Part shown: positions 48,374 to 57,925 of the stretch, piece by piece
Position numbering within the stretch: position 1 is the stretch's first letter
How the letters are laid out: the number at the start of each line of letters is the position of its first letter
Assembly (NCBI RefSeq): GCF_001586255.1
Contig: NZ_CP014544.1
Span: 2,883,501 to 2,947,500 of the forward strand
Length of the DNA: 64,000 bases
From: Zhongshania aliphaticivorans
GTDB taxonomy: Bacteria; Pseudomonadota; Gammaproteobacteria; Pseudomonadales; Spongiibacteraceae
Reading direction: 5' to 3'
Position numbers and translations under genes: made by a program
Notes under the pieces: generated by a model
What the model saw: the letters and a program-made list of their open reading frames with translations, nothing else
What the model was told of the DNA's origin: nothing
Databases searched by the model: none

Positions 48374-51300
48374 TTACAGGCTATCTAGCGGCAAACATTG
48401 GCCACCAAGCACCGGCACTTCGCCCGGTAGACAAAGTTCCAAATCAGAGCCACTGCCACTACTGGTGCCGCAGGCATCTGCATTGTCGTAGGTGTCGTTG
48501 ACGACTTCATTGATCCATTTTGTTACTAGATCAAATGCCCCAGCGTGCACCGTACTCCGCGCTATCGGCGGCATCCGTGCAGCCAAGGTTGTAGCTTCGG
48601 GCCCTAGGCGGTAGGGAAGAATAGACTCAGCAGCATTACCGGGAACAATGTCATACTCACGACCGCCGCGACCTTCGGTGCCACTGGCAGTTGGCCCTTT
48701 GCATATACCAAAGGTATCGTTCACCGCACGGAATACATCGAGGTAGAAGCCAGTGTTCTGCGCCAAACCACGAGGATTATGGCAGTGGGCACAGTTCACT
48801 TCGAGATAGGAACGTACGCGCGCTTCAACATCTTTGTCGCTGTTTGAATCAAAGCCTGAGTCACCCGGTATATTAAAGATTGGGTTGCGTTCAACAGCCT
48901 TCAGATACTGTGTATTTGAATCGACTGCCATATTGCTTGGGCAGTTTTTCATTAGGCCAGTTTCACACCAAAACACCAATTGGTTTCTGCCGTTAACCGC
49001 GTGCGCATCCATACCCGAGGCAAGAGGCGACTCGCTGCTATACGGACGGTTAAGATTCCGCGCCTTGGGACCAATGGGCGCAGAGCCTGTTTCGGCATCG
49101 TCGTTAGCATGACAACTTTGACACTGGTTAGCGTTTGGTAAGACATAGGCGTCCGTTGAGCCTTGGTAGTGATCACCGCTATTCACGTCGCTGTAATCCC
49201 AGCTTGCGCTCATCACCCCACCCTGCTGGGTCAAGTACGCTACCTTCTTACCATTTTCTTCTTTCCAAATATACTCTAGGCCATCCCAGTAATACTGACC
49301 GCCACTGGTTTGCCGTTTAATGATCAACCTCGTTTCTGCCGCAACTTCGGTTTGATTCGTTTCATTCGTAAAGGAGAAAGTCTTAGCGAGAATCGTTCCG
49401 ACGGGGAATAAAATTGCAGCATTGGCGTTGTCATTACCATCGCGATAAATAGCCTGTTCGCCTTTAGGAATATAGGCCACGCGATATTTGGTGGCGTAAT
49501 CCGAAAACAACTTGGTATTCAGCACAAAGGGCACACCCTGACCATTGGGTAGACTAGTGGGGTCCTCCGCATCGGCAAATAAATGGTACTGATCAAGCCG
49601 TGGGCAGTTAACCGTATAGGCCGCCGCATTGATCTCACCGGCAGGGACAGAGGCATTACAAAGCTGGTCAACCAATGCATCTGACGGAGCGGGATCAATT
49701 GTGCCAGAAGGTTCAAACGCTGGGATCACTATCGGCGGTAGCGGCGCCATATTGCTGCCATAAGTCTCGTCGCAGAGGTGCGGCGTGATATCGGTATCCA
49801 CAGGGAAGTTCGGCAGACTAGTCACAATGTCTATGAGGTCTTCTGGGCCTTGCGGTGGCAGGTATAACAGCGCTTCTAGGCCTTCGGTGCCGTGAAAATT
49901 GGCGAAAGTAGCGCTGTCGCTGTCAAAGTTATTGCTGGGGTCTATACAGGAATACCACCACTGCGGCTTCTTGCGTTCGCCCGCTTCATTAAACTTGTAA
50001 GCATTATATCGGCAAGAGGGATTGGGGTACTGGTTACCTGAGATGGGCTTGCCTTCAGCATCTGCAGGTACTGGGTCGCCCTTACTGTCGGTTGGGTAAG
50101 GGCAGTCGGCGTTGTATTCGTCTTCATAGCCATCCCATGCGATGTGCGCGCCGCGGTATTCACCGGTGCCAGCCACCATTTTCAAACCAATTAACATAGG
50201 AAATGCGGAGGTGACCTGCTCACCACCAGTATCGATAATAGAGGCAAAATCAGGGCTTGGTAGATCGTTACCGTTATTTTTAAAGGTGTTATTCCAAATG
50301 TGAACACCTTCGCTGTATAAATCCATACGGCGATCGCCAGGCACACCAAATAGCTTGTAGCTCGTGTGCACAATACCGGCAGTGCCATTGTCTTCAAAAG
50401 TGTTATCAAAAATATCGATCTTGTCGTAACCCATGGTCAACATACCGGTACCGCGAGGTACGTTAGATACGATGCTGCCGGGTTCGGCAAAGTTGTAAGT
50501 GTTATTGTTACGCGAGGTGTTACGGTACATACGGGTACGGCTACCGTAACGCGTTAAGCCGTCTAAGTCATAAACCAAGAAACCGCCGGTATTACATTCC
50601 GACAAATTGTCGACATACTCACCGCCGCGCACATTCTCAATTTCAAAACCAAAGACGTTAAACGCAGCGCGGCTGTTGCGAATAATCGCGTTATCGGTTT
50701 GACCTACATAAATACCGGCGTCAGATGCACCTACCGACTCCACATACTCAACCAAGATATTCCGCGAGTTTACTGGGTAAACCCCATAGCGGCCCGACAA
50801 CTTACTGACATTGTAATCTGGTGACGTCGTGTCCATTTCAAGGGGATTGGGATTGTCGGGGTTGTGTCGCGCTGGATCGGTACAGGCAACCTGCAACTTA
50901 GTTTTATAATTTGCCGCCGTTATGGTGTCTTCGTTGGCCGTGTTGCGCCCGCTAGACCAAAATGCACGAACCCGGCGTAGAGTCCCGTGATCAACACCCT
51001 GTAGCTTGAAAGCATCACCCGGCGAATCCAGCACCGTCAAATCTTCAACGGTAATGCCGCGCACCGTAGTCGCAAGAAAGCCTTCCTGCGAGCCGCTATT
51101 TTTGAACGAGAGTACCGTTTTATCCATACCCTGGCCTTTAACGAGGATATCTTCTGTACCGGATATCTGGATGCCTGAGGTCAGTTCATAATAGCCCTCA
51201 CCAAATTCAATGACATCCTTGGGTTTGGCGCTGATCATCGCCAACACCATCTCAGTGGTCGCATTCGGCCCGTTTGCGATGAAGAAAGTACGTCCCTGCC

Positions 51301-51454
51301 CGTCCTCGACACCGGGGTTACCGCCCGTGTCTGGATTACCCGGATTCGAGCCAGTGTTCGATTTAGCGCTATTACCGCCACCACAAGCTGCAAGGATTAG
51401 CACCAGCAGTAATAGTAAATAGTGAGATAAGGGTCTTTGCTTGAATTTCAACAT
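48374..51454 (-). CDS. Lipoprotein fusing a parallel beta-helix to a di-heme cytochrome domain
   Basis: A 1026-residue protein with a lipobox (LILAAC, C24) when started at ATG 51454, with GGAA 5 nt upstream. Residues about 55-430 show right-handed beta-helix repeats (GITVEDLTVLDSPGDAFKLQG, NTFEDNGTAGIVHTSYK). The C-terminal half carries two haem c motifs, CQSCH (about 776) and CAHCH (about 886). As I remember, these two parts usually occur as separate adjacent genes (SO_2929/SO_2930-type pair, function unknown); here they are fused. It is divergent from an AraC regulator. Confidence 0.88.
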   Translation of the reverse strand: MLKFKQRPLSHYLLLLLVLILAACGGGNSAKSNTGSNPGNPDTGGNPGVEDGQGRTFFIANGPNATTEMVLAMISAKPKDVIEFGEGYYELTSGIQISGTEDILVKGQGMDKTVLSFKNSGSQEGFLATTVRGITVEDLTVLDSPGDAFKLQGVDHGTLRRVRAFWSSGRNTANEDTITAANYKTKLQVACTDPARHNPDNPNPLEMDTTSPDYNVSKLSGRYGVYPVNSRNILVEYVESVGASDAGIYVGQTDNAIIRNSRAAFNVFGFEIENVRGGEYVDNLSECNTGGFLVYDLDGLTRYGSRTRMYRNTSRNNNTYNFAEPGSIVSNVPRGTGMLTMGYDKIDIFDNTFEDNGTAGIVHTSYKLFGVPGDRRMDLYSEGVHIWNNTFKNNGNDLPSPDFASIIDTGGEQVTSAFPMLIGLKMVAGTGEYRGAHIAWDGYEDEYNADCPYPTDSKGDPVPADAEGKPISGNQYPNPSCRYNAYKFNEAGERKKPQWWYSCIDPSNNFDSDSATFANFHGTEGLEALLYLPPQGPEDLIDIVTSLPNFPVDTDITPHLCDETYGSNMAPLPPIVIPAFEPSGTIDPAPSDALVDQLCNASVPAGEINAAAYTVNCPRLDQYHLFADAEDPTSLPNGQGVPFVLNTKLFSDYATKYRVAYIPKGEQAIYRDGNDNANAAILFPVGTILAKTFSFTNETNQTEVAAETRLIIKRQTSGGQYYWDGLEYIWKEENGKKVAYLTQQGGVMSASWDYSDVNSGDHYQGSTDAYVLPNANQCQSCHANDDAETGSAPIGPKARNLNRPYSSESPLASGMDAHAVNGRNQLVFWCETGLMKNCPSNMAVDSNTQYLKAVERNPIFNIPGDSGFDSNSDKDVEARVRSYLEVNCAHCHNPRGLAQNTGFYLDVFRAVNDTFGICKGPTASGTEGRGGREYDIVPGNAAESILPYRLGPEATTLAARMPPIARSTVHAGAFDLVTKWINEVVNDTYDNADACGTSSGSGSDLELCLPGEVPVLGGQCLPLDSL

Positions 51455-51569
51455 AACATTCCATCTGCGACGTCTGTGAACTATTGAGCGGCCTGCCGCT
51501 ATCAAGCAATTATGCTACCTTGTAAAGAATTAGGTACAATGCGGAAACGTGTCTTAAACGGGTTAATTT

Positions 51570-52580
51570 GTGACAAACAGCGCATTAGCTATCACCGCCC
51601 ACGCTCAGTGGGCCAACATGGTCGCCAATGTTACCGCTGCGGCCTGCGGCTTTGATCGCGAGCAGTTATTCAAGGAAGCGGGCATTCCGTTATCCGCCTG
51701 GGACTCAGTGAGCCGGGTGAACCAAGAGGAACTCACTGCGCTGTGGAAGTTAGCACAGCGATTAACTGGCCGGGTCGATCTTGGTCTCGATGTATTAGAA
51801 CACTTCCACTTTAGAACCATTGGCTCGCTGGCTTTTAAGATGATGGTCGCCAAGACATTTCGGCAATCCATTCTAGAAGCACTCGATCAAATATCTTTGG
51901 TCAGCGAAGTGTGGAAGTTTTCGCTTACGGAAGAACGCGGTTTAGGCGTAATGCGATTTCGCCTTGCAAACCCCAGTTTAGAGGTTACCCATTACTCGTA
52001 TGATGCATTTATCTGTGCCTGTGTTCGGGTTTTGCAAGACTGCTTCCCAAACAACACCTATAAATATGCCGAAATCTGGTTTGCGCACCCAGACTTTGGC
52101 CTAAAAGATATATACGAGGCCAAGCTTAGCTCGCATTGTCGGTTTAACTGTAAGGAATACGCACTATGCCTAGACGCAAAACTGCTAGACCTTCCCCTGC
52201 AATCAGCTGACCCTCAGCTCTACGAATCCCTTGATACCAGCCTTGACTATCAAGTTAGGACACTCAACAGCCAAAGTGCCATTATCGAAAAAGCCATACT
52301 AAAATTGATCGACGAAGGCGTGGCGCCATCGCGTCAAACAGTATCCGCTAAACTGGAGATAGGTGAACGCACACTACTGCGCAGACTGAAAGATGAAAAC
52401 CTCACTTACAAAGAGGTCCAAGAACAAGTCTTTGAAAAGTTCACCCTCCGCCAACTGCAGCGCGGTGAATCTATGGAGGCGATTGCCGAAAAACTGGGCT
52501 ATTCCGATGCCAAATCCCTAGGAAAAATGCTCAAGCGACGCACTGGCTTAGGAATTCGCCAACTAAGGGCTGGCACTTAA
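51570..52580 (+). CDS. AraC-family transcriptional regulator
   Basis: A 336-residue protein with the N-terminal arabinose-binding-like domain of the OruR type and a C-terminal AraC DNA-binding domain. The first HTH reads GERTLLRRLKDENLTYKEV. The second, MEAIAEKLGYSDAKSLGKMLKRRTGL, is an unusual version, lacking the aromatic residues (FxRAFKRW) common in this family. The start is GTG at 51570, with no strong ribosome-binding site. It is divergent from the beta-helix/cytochrome lipoprotein and probably controls it. Confidence 0.88.
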   Translation: MTNSALAITAHAQWANMVANVTAAACGFDREQLFKEAGIPLSAWDSVSRVNQEELTALWKLAQRLTGRVDLGLDVLEHFHFRTIGSLAFKMMVAKTFRQSILEALDQISLVSEVWKFSLTEERGLGVMRFRLANPSLEVTHYSYDAFICACVRVLQDCFPNNTYKYAEIWFAHPDFGLKDIYEAKLSSHCRFNCKEYALCLDAKLLDLPLQSADPQLYESLDTSLDYQVRTLNSQSAIIEKAILKLIDEGVAPSRQTVSAKLEIGERTLLRRLKDENLTYKEVQEQVFEKFTLRQLQRGESMEAIAEKLGYSDAKSLGKMLKRRTGLGIRQLRAGT

Positions 52581-52630
52581 ACAAAGCACCGCCCGCTAAC
52601 GGCAGCAAAGCAGAAATCGCCACGGTTCCC

Positions 52631-52756
52631 TATAATTATCTAGCCTACCTATTAAAGGCCAAGAGGAGGACCTTAATGGGATAGAATTGCCGTTACCTAG
52701 CCAGACTACAAAGAACTAGCCCAATACACCGCAAGTGATGAGCACCTAACCGACAA
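52631..52756 (+). promoter_or_regulatory. Leader of the antiporter gene with consensus -10 box
   Basis: A perfect TATAAT lies at 52631-52636 without a recognisable -35 box. Transcription would begin near 52643, giving a leader of about 114 nt that carries the motif at 52658-52693. No T-run terminator lies between motif and ATG, so any control would more likely be at translation. Confidence 0.45.
52658..52693 (+). ncRNA. Candidate structured RNA motif, copy 2 (antiporter leader)
   Basis: The blocks GCCAAGAGGAGGA and AATGGGATAGAATTGCCGT match those at 21613-21652. AATGG (52675-52679) can pair with CCGTT (52690-52694). Upstream ATTAA-AGG (52651-52658) can instead pair with CCTTAAT (52671-52677), so two alternative hairpins compete for 52675-52677, a switch-like arrangement. 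It lies about 65 nt upstream of the K+/H+ antiporter start, suggesting an ion-responsive leader. Confidence 0.45.
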
Positions 52757-54487
52757 ATGATTGAACACACCTACCAACTTGTATTTATCGGCGCCGCACT
52801 GTTCTTGTTTGCGGTGTTTGCCAGCATCATCTCCCGTCGCCTAGGGGCTCCCCTATTACTGATATTCCTGCTGCTCGGCATGCTAGCTGGTGAAGACGGC
52901 ATCGGCGGCATCCACTTTGATGATATCGACACCGCGTTTTTAATTGGCAACCTCGCACTCGCCATTATCATTTTTGATGGCGGACTTGGCACGCGTATGG
53001 ATACTTTTCGCAGCAGCTTACGGCCTGCGCTCTCCTTAGCCACTGTGGGCGTATTTCTCACCGCGGGAATAACCGGCGCAGCCGCCTGTTATATCCTTGA
53101 CCTACCTTGGCAAGAGGGCTTATTGATCGGCGCGATCGTCGGCTCAACAGATGCGGCGGCGGTATTCGGCCTTATCAAAAATGCTGGGCTAAACCTAAAG
53201 GATCGAACCGGTGCCACCCTAGAAATTGAATCTGGCTCCAACGACCCTATGGCCATTTTCTTGACGATCACACTCGTTGAAGCCCTGAGCAGCCCTGCCG
53301 GATTAAGTGGCTGGCTGCTGCTAGCCGAGCTTGCCAAGCAAATGGGTCTAGGCCTTCTCTTCGGGGTGCTGGGCGGCTACGCCATCCCAGCAGCGCTGGG
53401 CAAAATAACATTGCCGGTGTCCTTATACCCATTAATGGTCTTTGCCGCCGCGCTCACCTTATTTGGCGGCACCAGCTTTAGCGGGGGCAGTGGTTTTCTC
53501 GCCATTTACATCGCTGGCGTGATGACCGGCACCACGTCATCTTTGTATATGATTGACATACGACGCTTTCACGATGGCATCGCCTGGTTGAGCCAGATTG
53601 GCATGTTCTTAATGCTAGGCCTCTTGGTAACGCCGAGTCTGCTGCCACCCATCATCATTCCGGCGCTAATTATCGCCGGTATACTGATATTCATCGCGCG
53701 GCCACTGGCGGTAGCGGTATCACTGCTGCCGTTCAGGTTTCCCGTGCGCGATCAAGTTTTTGTAAGCTGGTGCGGATTACGCGGTGCGGTACCGATCATC
53801 CTCGCTCTATTCCCCTCCCTCGCAGGCTTAGAGAACGCGCGCATTTACTTTGAATTGGTGTTCTTCGTGGTATTAACCTCGCTGGTCATCCAGGGCTGGA
53901 CCATTGCACCAATGGCCCGCTGGTTAAAAGTCGACTTGCCCGTGACACTGAAATTGCCGAGTTTTAAAAGTACCCACTTGCCCAGCAATCCCCACAAGGA
54001 CCTTGTGGTGTATCAGGTGGTTGCCGGAAGCAGTGTCATTGGCAAATCAATCTATCAGCTGGTGCTACCTGTTAGCGCTCAGGTTGTTGCGCTCATCCGC
54101 GATGAAATCCCGCTTAACTCAAACGAAGAAAACACGCTTCAGGAAAGCGATCAAGTCGTCATCGTTGCCACTACCGGCATGGCCGAAAAACTAGCCGATT
54201 TATTCTCACCGGCCCTCTCGCGCATGTCATCAAAACAATCGTCCAGCTATTTCGGGGATTTCACAATTCGACCAAACAGCAAATTAGGCGATCTGGCGCT
54301 CCTATATACCTTTGACATACCCGATGAATTAAAACACCTCACCGTAGGCGAGCACATTAAACGCAAGTTTAGGGGACGCCCCGTGGTTGGTGACGCACTG
54401 ACCTTCCCACAGCTTAAACTGACTGTTAAGGAAATGAAAAATGGCGAGATTTCTTTGATAGGCCTCAAGCTCAACCTAGATTCCTAG
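52757..54487 (+). CDS. nhaP2: K+/H+ antiporter, NhaP2/CvrA type
   Basis: A 576-residue CPA1-family antiporter, close in length to E. coli CvrA (578). About 12 membrane segments occupy residues 5-390, with IVGSTDAAAVFGLI and ESGSNDPMA containing the conserved acidic transport residues. An RCK_C-like domain follows (KDLVVYQVVAGSSVIGKSI to QVVIVATTGMAEKL), then a CorC/HlyC-like C-terminal domain. It exports K+ in exchange for H+ across the inner membrane. Its leader has a repeated RNA-like motif, so ion- or pH-responsive control is possible. Confidence 0.93.
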   Translation: MIEHTYQLVFIGAALFLFAVFASIISRRLGAPLLLIFLLLGMLAGEDGIGGIHFDDIDTAFLIGNLALAIIIFDGGLGTRMDTFRSSLRPALSLATVGVFLTAGITGAAACYILDLPWQEGLLIGAIVGSTDAAAVFGLIKNAGLNLKDRTGATLEIESGSNDPMAIFLTITLVEALSSPAGLSGWLLLAELAKQMGLGLLFGVLGGYAIPAALGKITLPVSLYPLMVFAAALTLFGGTSFSGGSGFLAIYIAGVMTGTTSSLYMIDIRRFHDGIAWLSQIGMFLMLGLLVTPSLLPPIIIPALIIAGILIFIARPLAVAVSLLPFRFPVRDQVFVSWCGLRGAVPIILALFPSLAGLENARIYFELVFFVVLTSLVIQGWTIAPMARWLKVDLPVTLKLPSFKSTHLPSNPHKDLVVYQVVAGSSVIGKSIYQLVLPVSAQVVALIRDEIPLNSNEENTLQESDQVVIVATTGMAEKLADLFSPALSRMSSKQSSSYFGDFTIRPNSKLGDLALLYTFDIPDELKHLTVGEHIKRKFRGRPVVGDALTFPQLKLTVKEMKNGEISLIGLKLNLDS

Positions 54488-54657
54488 ATGAAAAAATCGC
54501 GTCATCGGCTACGCCAGGTTCCTCTACTGTATGACTCTAGTGGGGTAGAGCCATATTTCAGGTATATAAAAACCAGTTTCGATGCAGTTACCGTCAAGGC
54601 ACTATTTTTTACCTACCCCGGTGCAGCGACGAGCCACCACCGGAGAGGGCCACAGGG

Positions 54658-57210
54658 TTACCAGCGGTAGCTGGCTTGCAGCGCAAAAGTACGTGGATTA
54701 TTAACCAAGCCGTGATGGGTGGTCGCCCCGGTGATGGTTTTCGCGGTCGGCGCATCAACGCCGTAAAGCACGACCAACTCATCGCTAAGATTTTTAGCCA
54801 ACAGTGCCACCTCCCACTCGCCGTCTATTGACGACAGGGCAAGTCGACCATTGAAGGTTTGATAGGCATCCTGCTTGATGCGATCATCCAAATTCGGCGA
54901 GGGGTGGTAGTCGTCGGTAAAGATCACATCAATATTGGCGCGTAGCATAAGTGCGTTACCGAGCGGGCGCTCGTAGGCCAACATCAAATTACCAGAATAG
55001 TCAGCAACGTATTGATTAGTCTTGCCACTGTAGTCGCAGTTTATGCCATTGGCATTGTCAGGCGTTTGATCCTGAATACAGGTGCCAAGCTGGTGGTCCT
55101 GAAACTCGAAGTCAAGGAAAGCCAGGCCGCCGGCCAATATCAGGTTTTCGGTCAGAGCCATACGGCCATCCAGTTCAATACCCTGAGAAACCGCGCTGGC
55201 CGCATTGCCCACATTAAAACCCAATGTACCGTCGAAGACACTGACCTGCAGGTTATCGAACTCGGTGCGGAACAACGCCGCATTCAGCTCGGCAGCGCCT
55301 TCGAGAAGGGTGGTTTTGACCCCCAACTCAAAGCTAAGCGCCTCCTCTTCCTCAAACTCAAAGCTACCAATCAACACTTGCTGATTAGTACCTGTAGGCG
55401 CATTGGGGTTAATCGGCGTAGGGTCGGCGCTAGGCGACGCATTGGAGCGCGCGTCAAAACCGCCTGACTTGTAACCACGGCTGGCGGAGAAGTAGCTCAT
55501 TAAGTTATCAGTGGCATCCCACTGCAAGTTGATCAGCGGTGCGAACTGCACTTCTTCGCGCTCACCTTTCAGGTCGTGACGCTCGGCGGCAAAACTGACC
55601 GCAGCGGCGGTGTCGACTTCACCCAGTGGCTGAATTGTCCCATCGTCCAAGCCAAATTCGAGTTTACGCGCACCTTCTTTATTTTCCCAAGTCAGGCGAC
55701 CACCGAGGGTTAGGCGCAAGGTGTCCGCCATATTCCAAGTTGCCTGCATAAAGGTTGAGGCGATGGTTGATTCGCTGTTGAAGTCACGCGGTGTACGGAT
55801 GCCGCGGAGCGCGTTACCGGCGTCACCAATACCTAGCAGTTCAAAGCCACTGGAGCCGTCAGCACCGGGATCAGCATCACCACGGGCGCCACCTTCGAGC
55901 AGGTCAGCGGCGTTAACCAGTTGTGGAATAATGTCAGAGGGCAAGTATAACGAGTCAAAAAAGTCGAGTTCGCTGTATTGAAAATAGGCACCCGCAATAT
56001 ACTCAAAAGTTCCACCGGCTGGGGAAATCCAGCGGAATTCTTGGCTGAACTGCTGATACTCTTCTTGAAATTCAACTTGGAATAGCGGCGCGCCAGTGAA
56101 GTCGCAGTCGCAGTCTTCATCGTACTCATAACCCATGATGCCGGTGATCGAGGTGAACTGGTGATCGTCGCGATACCAGTCGACATTGGCTGTAAGGTTA
56201 TAGGTGTCGTTATTGCTGTAGTCGCCGTTGCTGTGGCGTTTGCGATCAGCGGTATTGTTCAGTACGCCCTCATCGGAGTCGATATCGATAATCGAGCCGC
56301 TGGGCTGAAGCTGTAGAAAACTTAACACCGGCGCTGGCAGCACGCCAGTCAATGCCGCTAAGCCACCGGCGTCTGGGAATGTTGTGCGATCCATGATCTC
56401 ACCGTAGGTGCGGCCTTGGAACAAGAAAACATCGGAGTTAGACGCGTAATTGGTAATAATTTCAGAGTTGCGACCGACCACATCAAAGCTGCCCGCCTCG
56501 ATTTTAAATTTGGCCGTCACACTGTCGCTGACATCCCAGCTGAGTTTAATACGGAAGGTTTCTTCTGCGCGCTGCGCTTCGTCGCGATCCAGCACCAGGT
56601 TTTCCATAAAGCCGTCTAGCTCGCGCTTGCGCACGGCAAAGCGGTAACCCAAGCGATCATTGATCGGGCCGCTGACCACCAAATCGATAATACGCTCGTT
56701 CTGTTCAGGCTCATAAGTGACCTGAACATTGCCTTCAGCGTATTCGCTTGGGTTAGCCGTTTGGATACTGATCGCGCCAGCAATACTATTTTTGCCCAAC
56801 AGGATGTTCTGCGGGCCGCGCAGAACTTCTACTCGAGACAAATCGAGGAAGGGTGCACGCGCCAGCTGAGCGCGGCCATAGGCAATACCATCAACATACA
56901 TACCCACCGATTGCTCAAAACCTTGGTTTTCACCTGAGCCGATACCGCGAATATAAATATCAGTGCCAATGCCGGATTCCGACATGGTGAAGTTGGGTAC
57001 ATAAGCCTGCAAGTCTTCAATCTTAGCAATGCCCGCCTCCATCATTTTCTCGCCACCGATGGCGCTAACGGAAACCGGCACGTCCTGCAGGCTTTGCGCA
57101 CGCAGCTGAGCCGTAACCACCACTTCTTCGAGCATTGGCGCGGCATGTGCGAGGCTACCAAGCAAGCCCAACGGCAGCAGGGATGATAAGGCACTAATTC
57201 TTTTTTTCAT
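54658..57210 (-). CDS. TonB-dependent outer-membrane receptor
   Basis: An 850-residue receptor. The start at ATG 57210 has GAGGA 5 nt upstream; the frame opens at 57258 without support. The signal peptide ends near AHAA; EEVVVTAQLRAQSLQDVPV is the TonB-box/plug start, the plug has RVEVLRGPQNILLGKNSIAG, and the barrel ends in FALQASYRW. It is a single gene 25 kb from the catabolic island, between the antiporter and pyk. The ligand is unknown. Confidence 0.95.
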   Translation of the reverse strand: MKKRISALSSLLPLGLLGSLAHAAPMLEEVVVTAQLRAQSLQDVPVSVSAIGGEKMMEAGIAKIEDLQAYVPNFTMSESGIGTDIYIRGIGSGENQGFEQSVGMYVDGIAYGRAQLARAPFLDLSRVEVLRGPQNILLGKNSIAGAISIQTANPSEYAEGNVQVTYEPEQNERIIDLVVSGPINDRLGYRFAVRKRELDGFMENLVLDRDEAQRAEETFRIKLSWDVSDSVTAKFKIEAGSFDVVGRNSEIITNYASNSDVFLFQGRTYGEIMDRTTFPDAGGLAALTGVLPAPVLSFLQLQPSGSIIDIDSDEGVLNNTADRKRHSNGDYSNNDTYNLTANVDWYRDDHQFTSITGIMGYEYDEDCDCDFTGAPLFQVEFQEEYQQFSQEFRWISPAGGTFEYIAGAYFQYSELDFFDSLYLPSDIIPQLVNAADLLEGGARGDADPGADGSSGFELLGIGDAGNALRGIRTPRDFNSESTIASTFMQATWNMADTLRLTLGGRLTWENKEGARKLEFGLDDGTIQPLGEVDTAAAVSFAAERHDLKGEREEVQFAPLINLQWDATDNLMSYFSASRGYKSGGFDARSNASPSADPTPINPNAPTGTNQQVLIGSFEFEEEEALSFELGVKTTLLEGAAELNAALFRTEFDNLQVSVFDGTLGFNVGNAASAVSQGIELDGRMALTENLILAGGLAFLDFEFQDHQLGTCIQDQTPDNANGINCDYSGKTNQYVADYSGNLMLAYERPLGNALMLRANIDVIFTDDYHPSPNLDDRIKQDAYQTFNGRLALSSIDGEWEVALLAKNLSDELVVLYGVDAPTAKTITGATTHHGLVNNPRTFALQASYRW

Positions 57211-57856
57211 TGTGGTCCTCATTATTCTAGAAGGAAGTAAGAGCATAGCCCTAGACATAAACTCGGGCAGATTTTTTGTTATGTAAGTTCGGCTACTGTT
57301 TAAGATAGCCTACCCAGCTCAAGTTACGATGATATCACTCTAAAAACTGCTCATTGAATATTTCTCATCGCAGATTCTGTGAGTAATAGCTTATTGAAAC
57401 ATTGGCCACTAGGGGCTTTTTATTAGGTTTTTCGGCCAATTAGGAGAAATTACTGGCAAAGATGGACCCAAAAGGTCAAATTTTGTCCTTATGGAAATCG
57501 ATTGGTCACAGTTTGACCGCAGCCAAATTTCTGGCAAATTTCCGGCAAAAAAGCCAGATGAAATATTTTTCACATATAAGTCAAACACTTACGCTTAGCT
57601 AGCCCTGTACGATCTAACCGTGCGACAGTCTGGTCGCAACCGAAGTTCGGCGCTTCATCTCCACTTGCCTGAACTGAAAATCAATTCCCTCTAATTATTA
57701 GTGTTCAAAAAAAGGCCTACATAGTCGTTATTTACAAGCTTCATAATTATACCGACTAGAAATGCGTAATTTTTAGCAGAGTAGATAATCGACAAATAGT
57801 GTTATTTTTGTGCTGATATAACTCCATTGACCGAGAGAAATTACGGAAATCTTGAG
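57211..57856. promoter_or_regulatory. 646-bp intergenic region with clustered GGTC/GACC repeats
   Basis: AT-rich DNA upstream of the TonB receptor. GGTCA (57504-57508) and TGACC (57514-57518) form a palindrome with a 5-nt centre. A related GACC (57465-57468) / GGTC (57474-57477) pair lies 36 bp away. These may be binding sites for a dimeric regulator. Repeated CTGGCAAA/CCGGCAAA words follow at 57530-57550. No gene is supported in this stretch. Confidence 0.35.
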
Positions 57857-57879
57857 AAAAAAAACGCGCCATAGGCGCG
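57857..57879 (-). terminator. Rho-independent terminator of pyk
   Basis: On the minus strand, CGCGCC (complement of 57874-57879) pairs with GGCGCG across a 3-nt loop and is followed by eight Ts (57857-57864). It lies 46 bp after the pyk stop. Confidence 0.85.
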
Positions 57880-57925
57880 AAAAGTAATGCGGGACAACAG
57901 ACCTGACAGACAGCAATGGACCTCC

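Noticed and set aside
54488-54670. 60-codon ORF directly after the antiporter stop
   Set aside because: Abuts the previous stop but overlaps the end of the TonB receptor on the other strand, and has no recognisable product.
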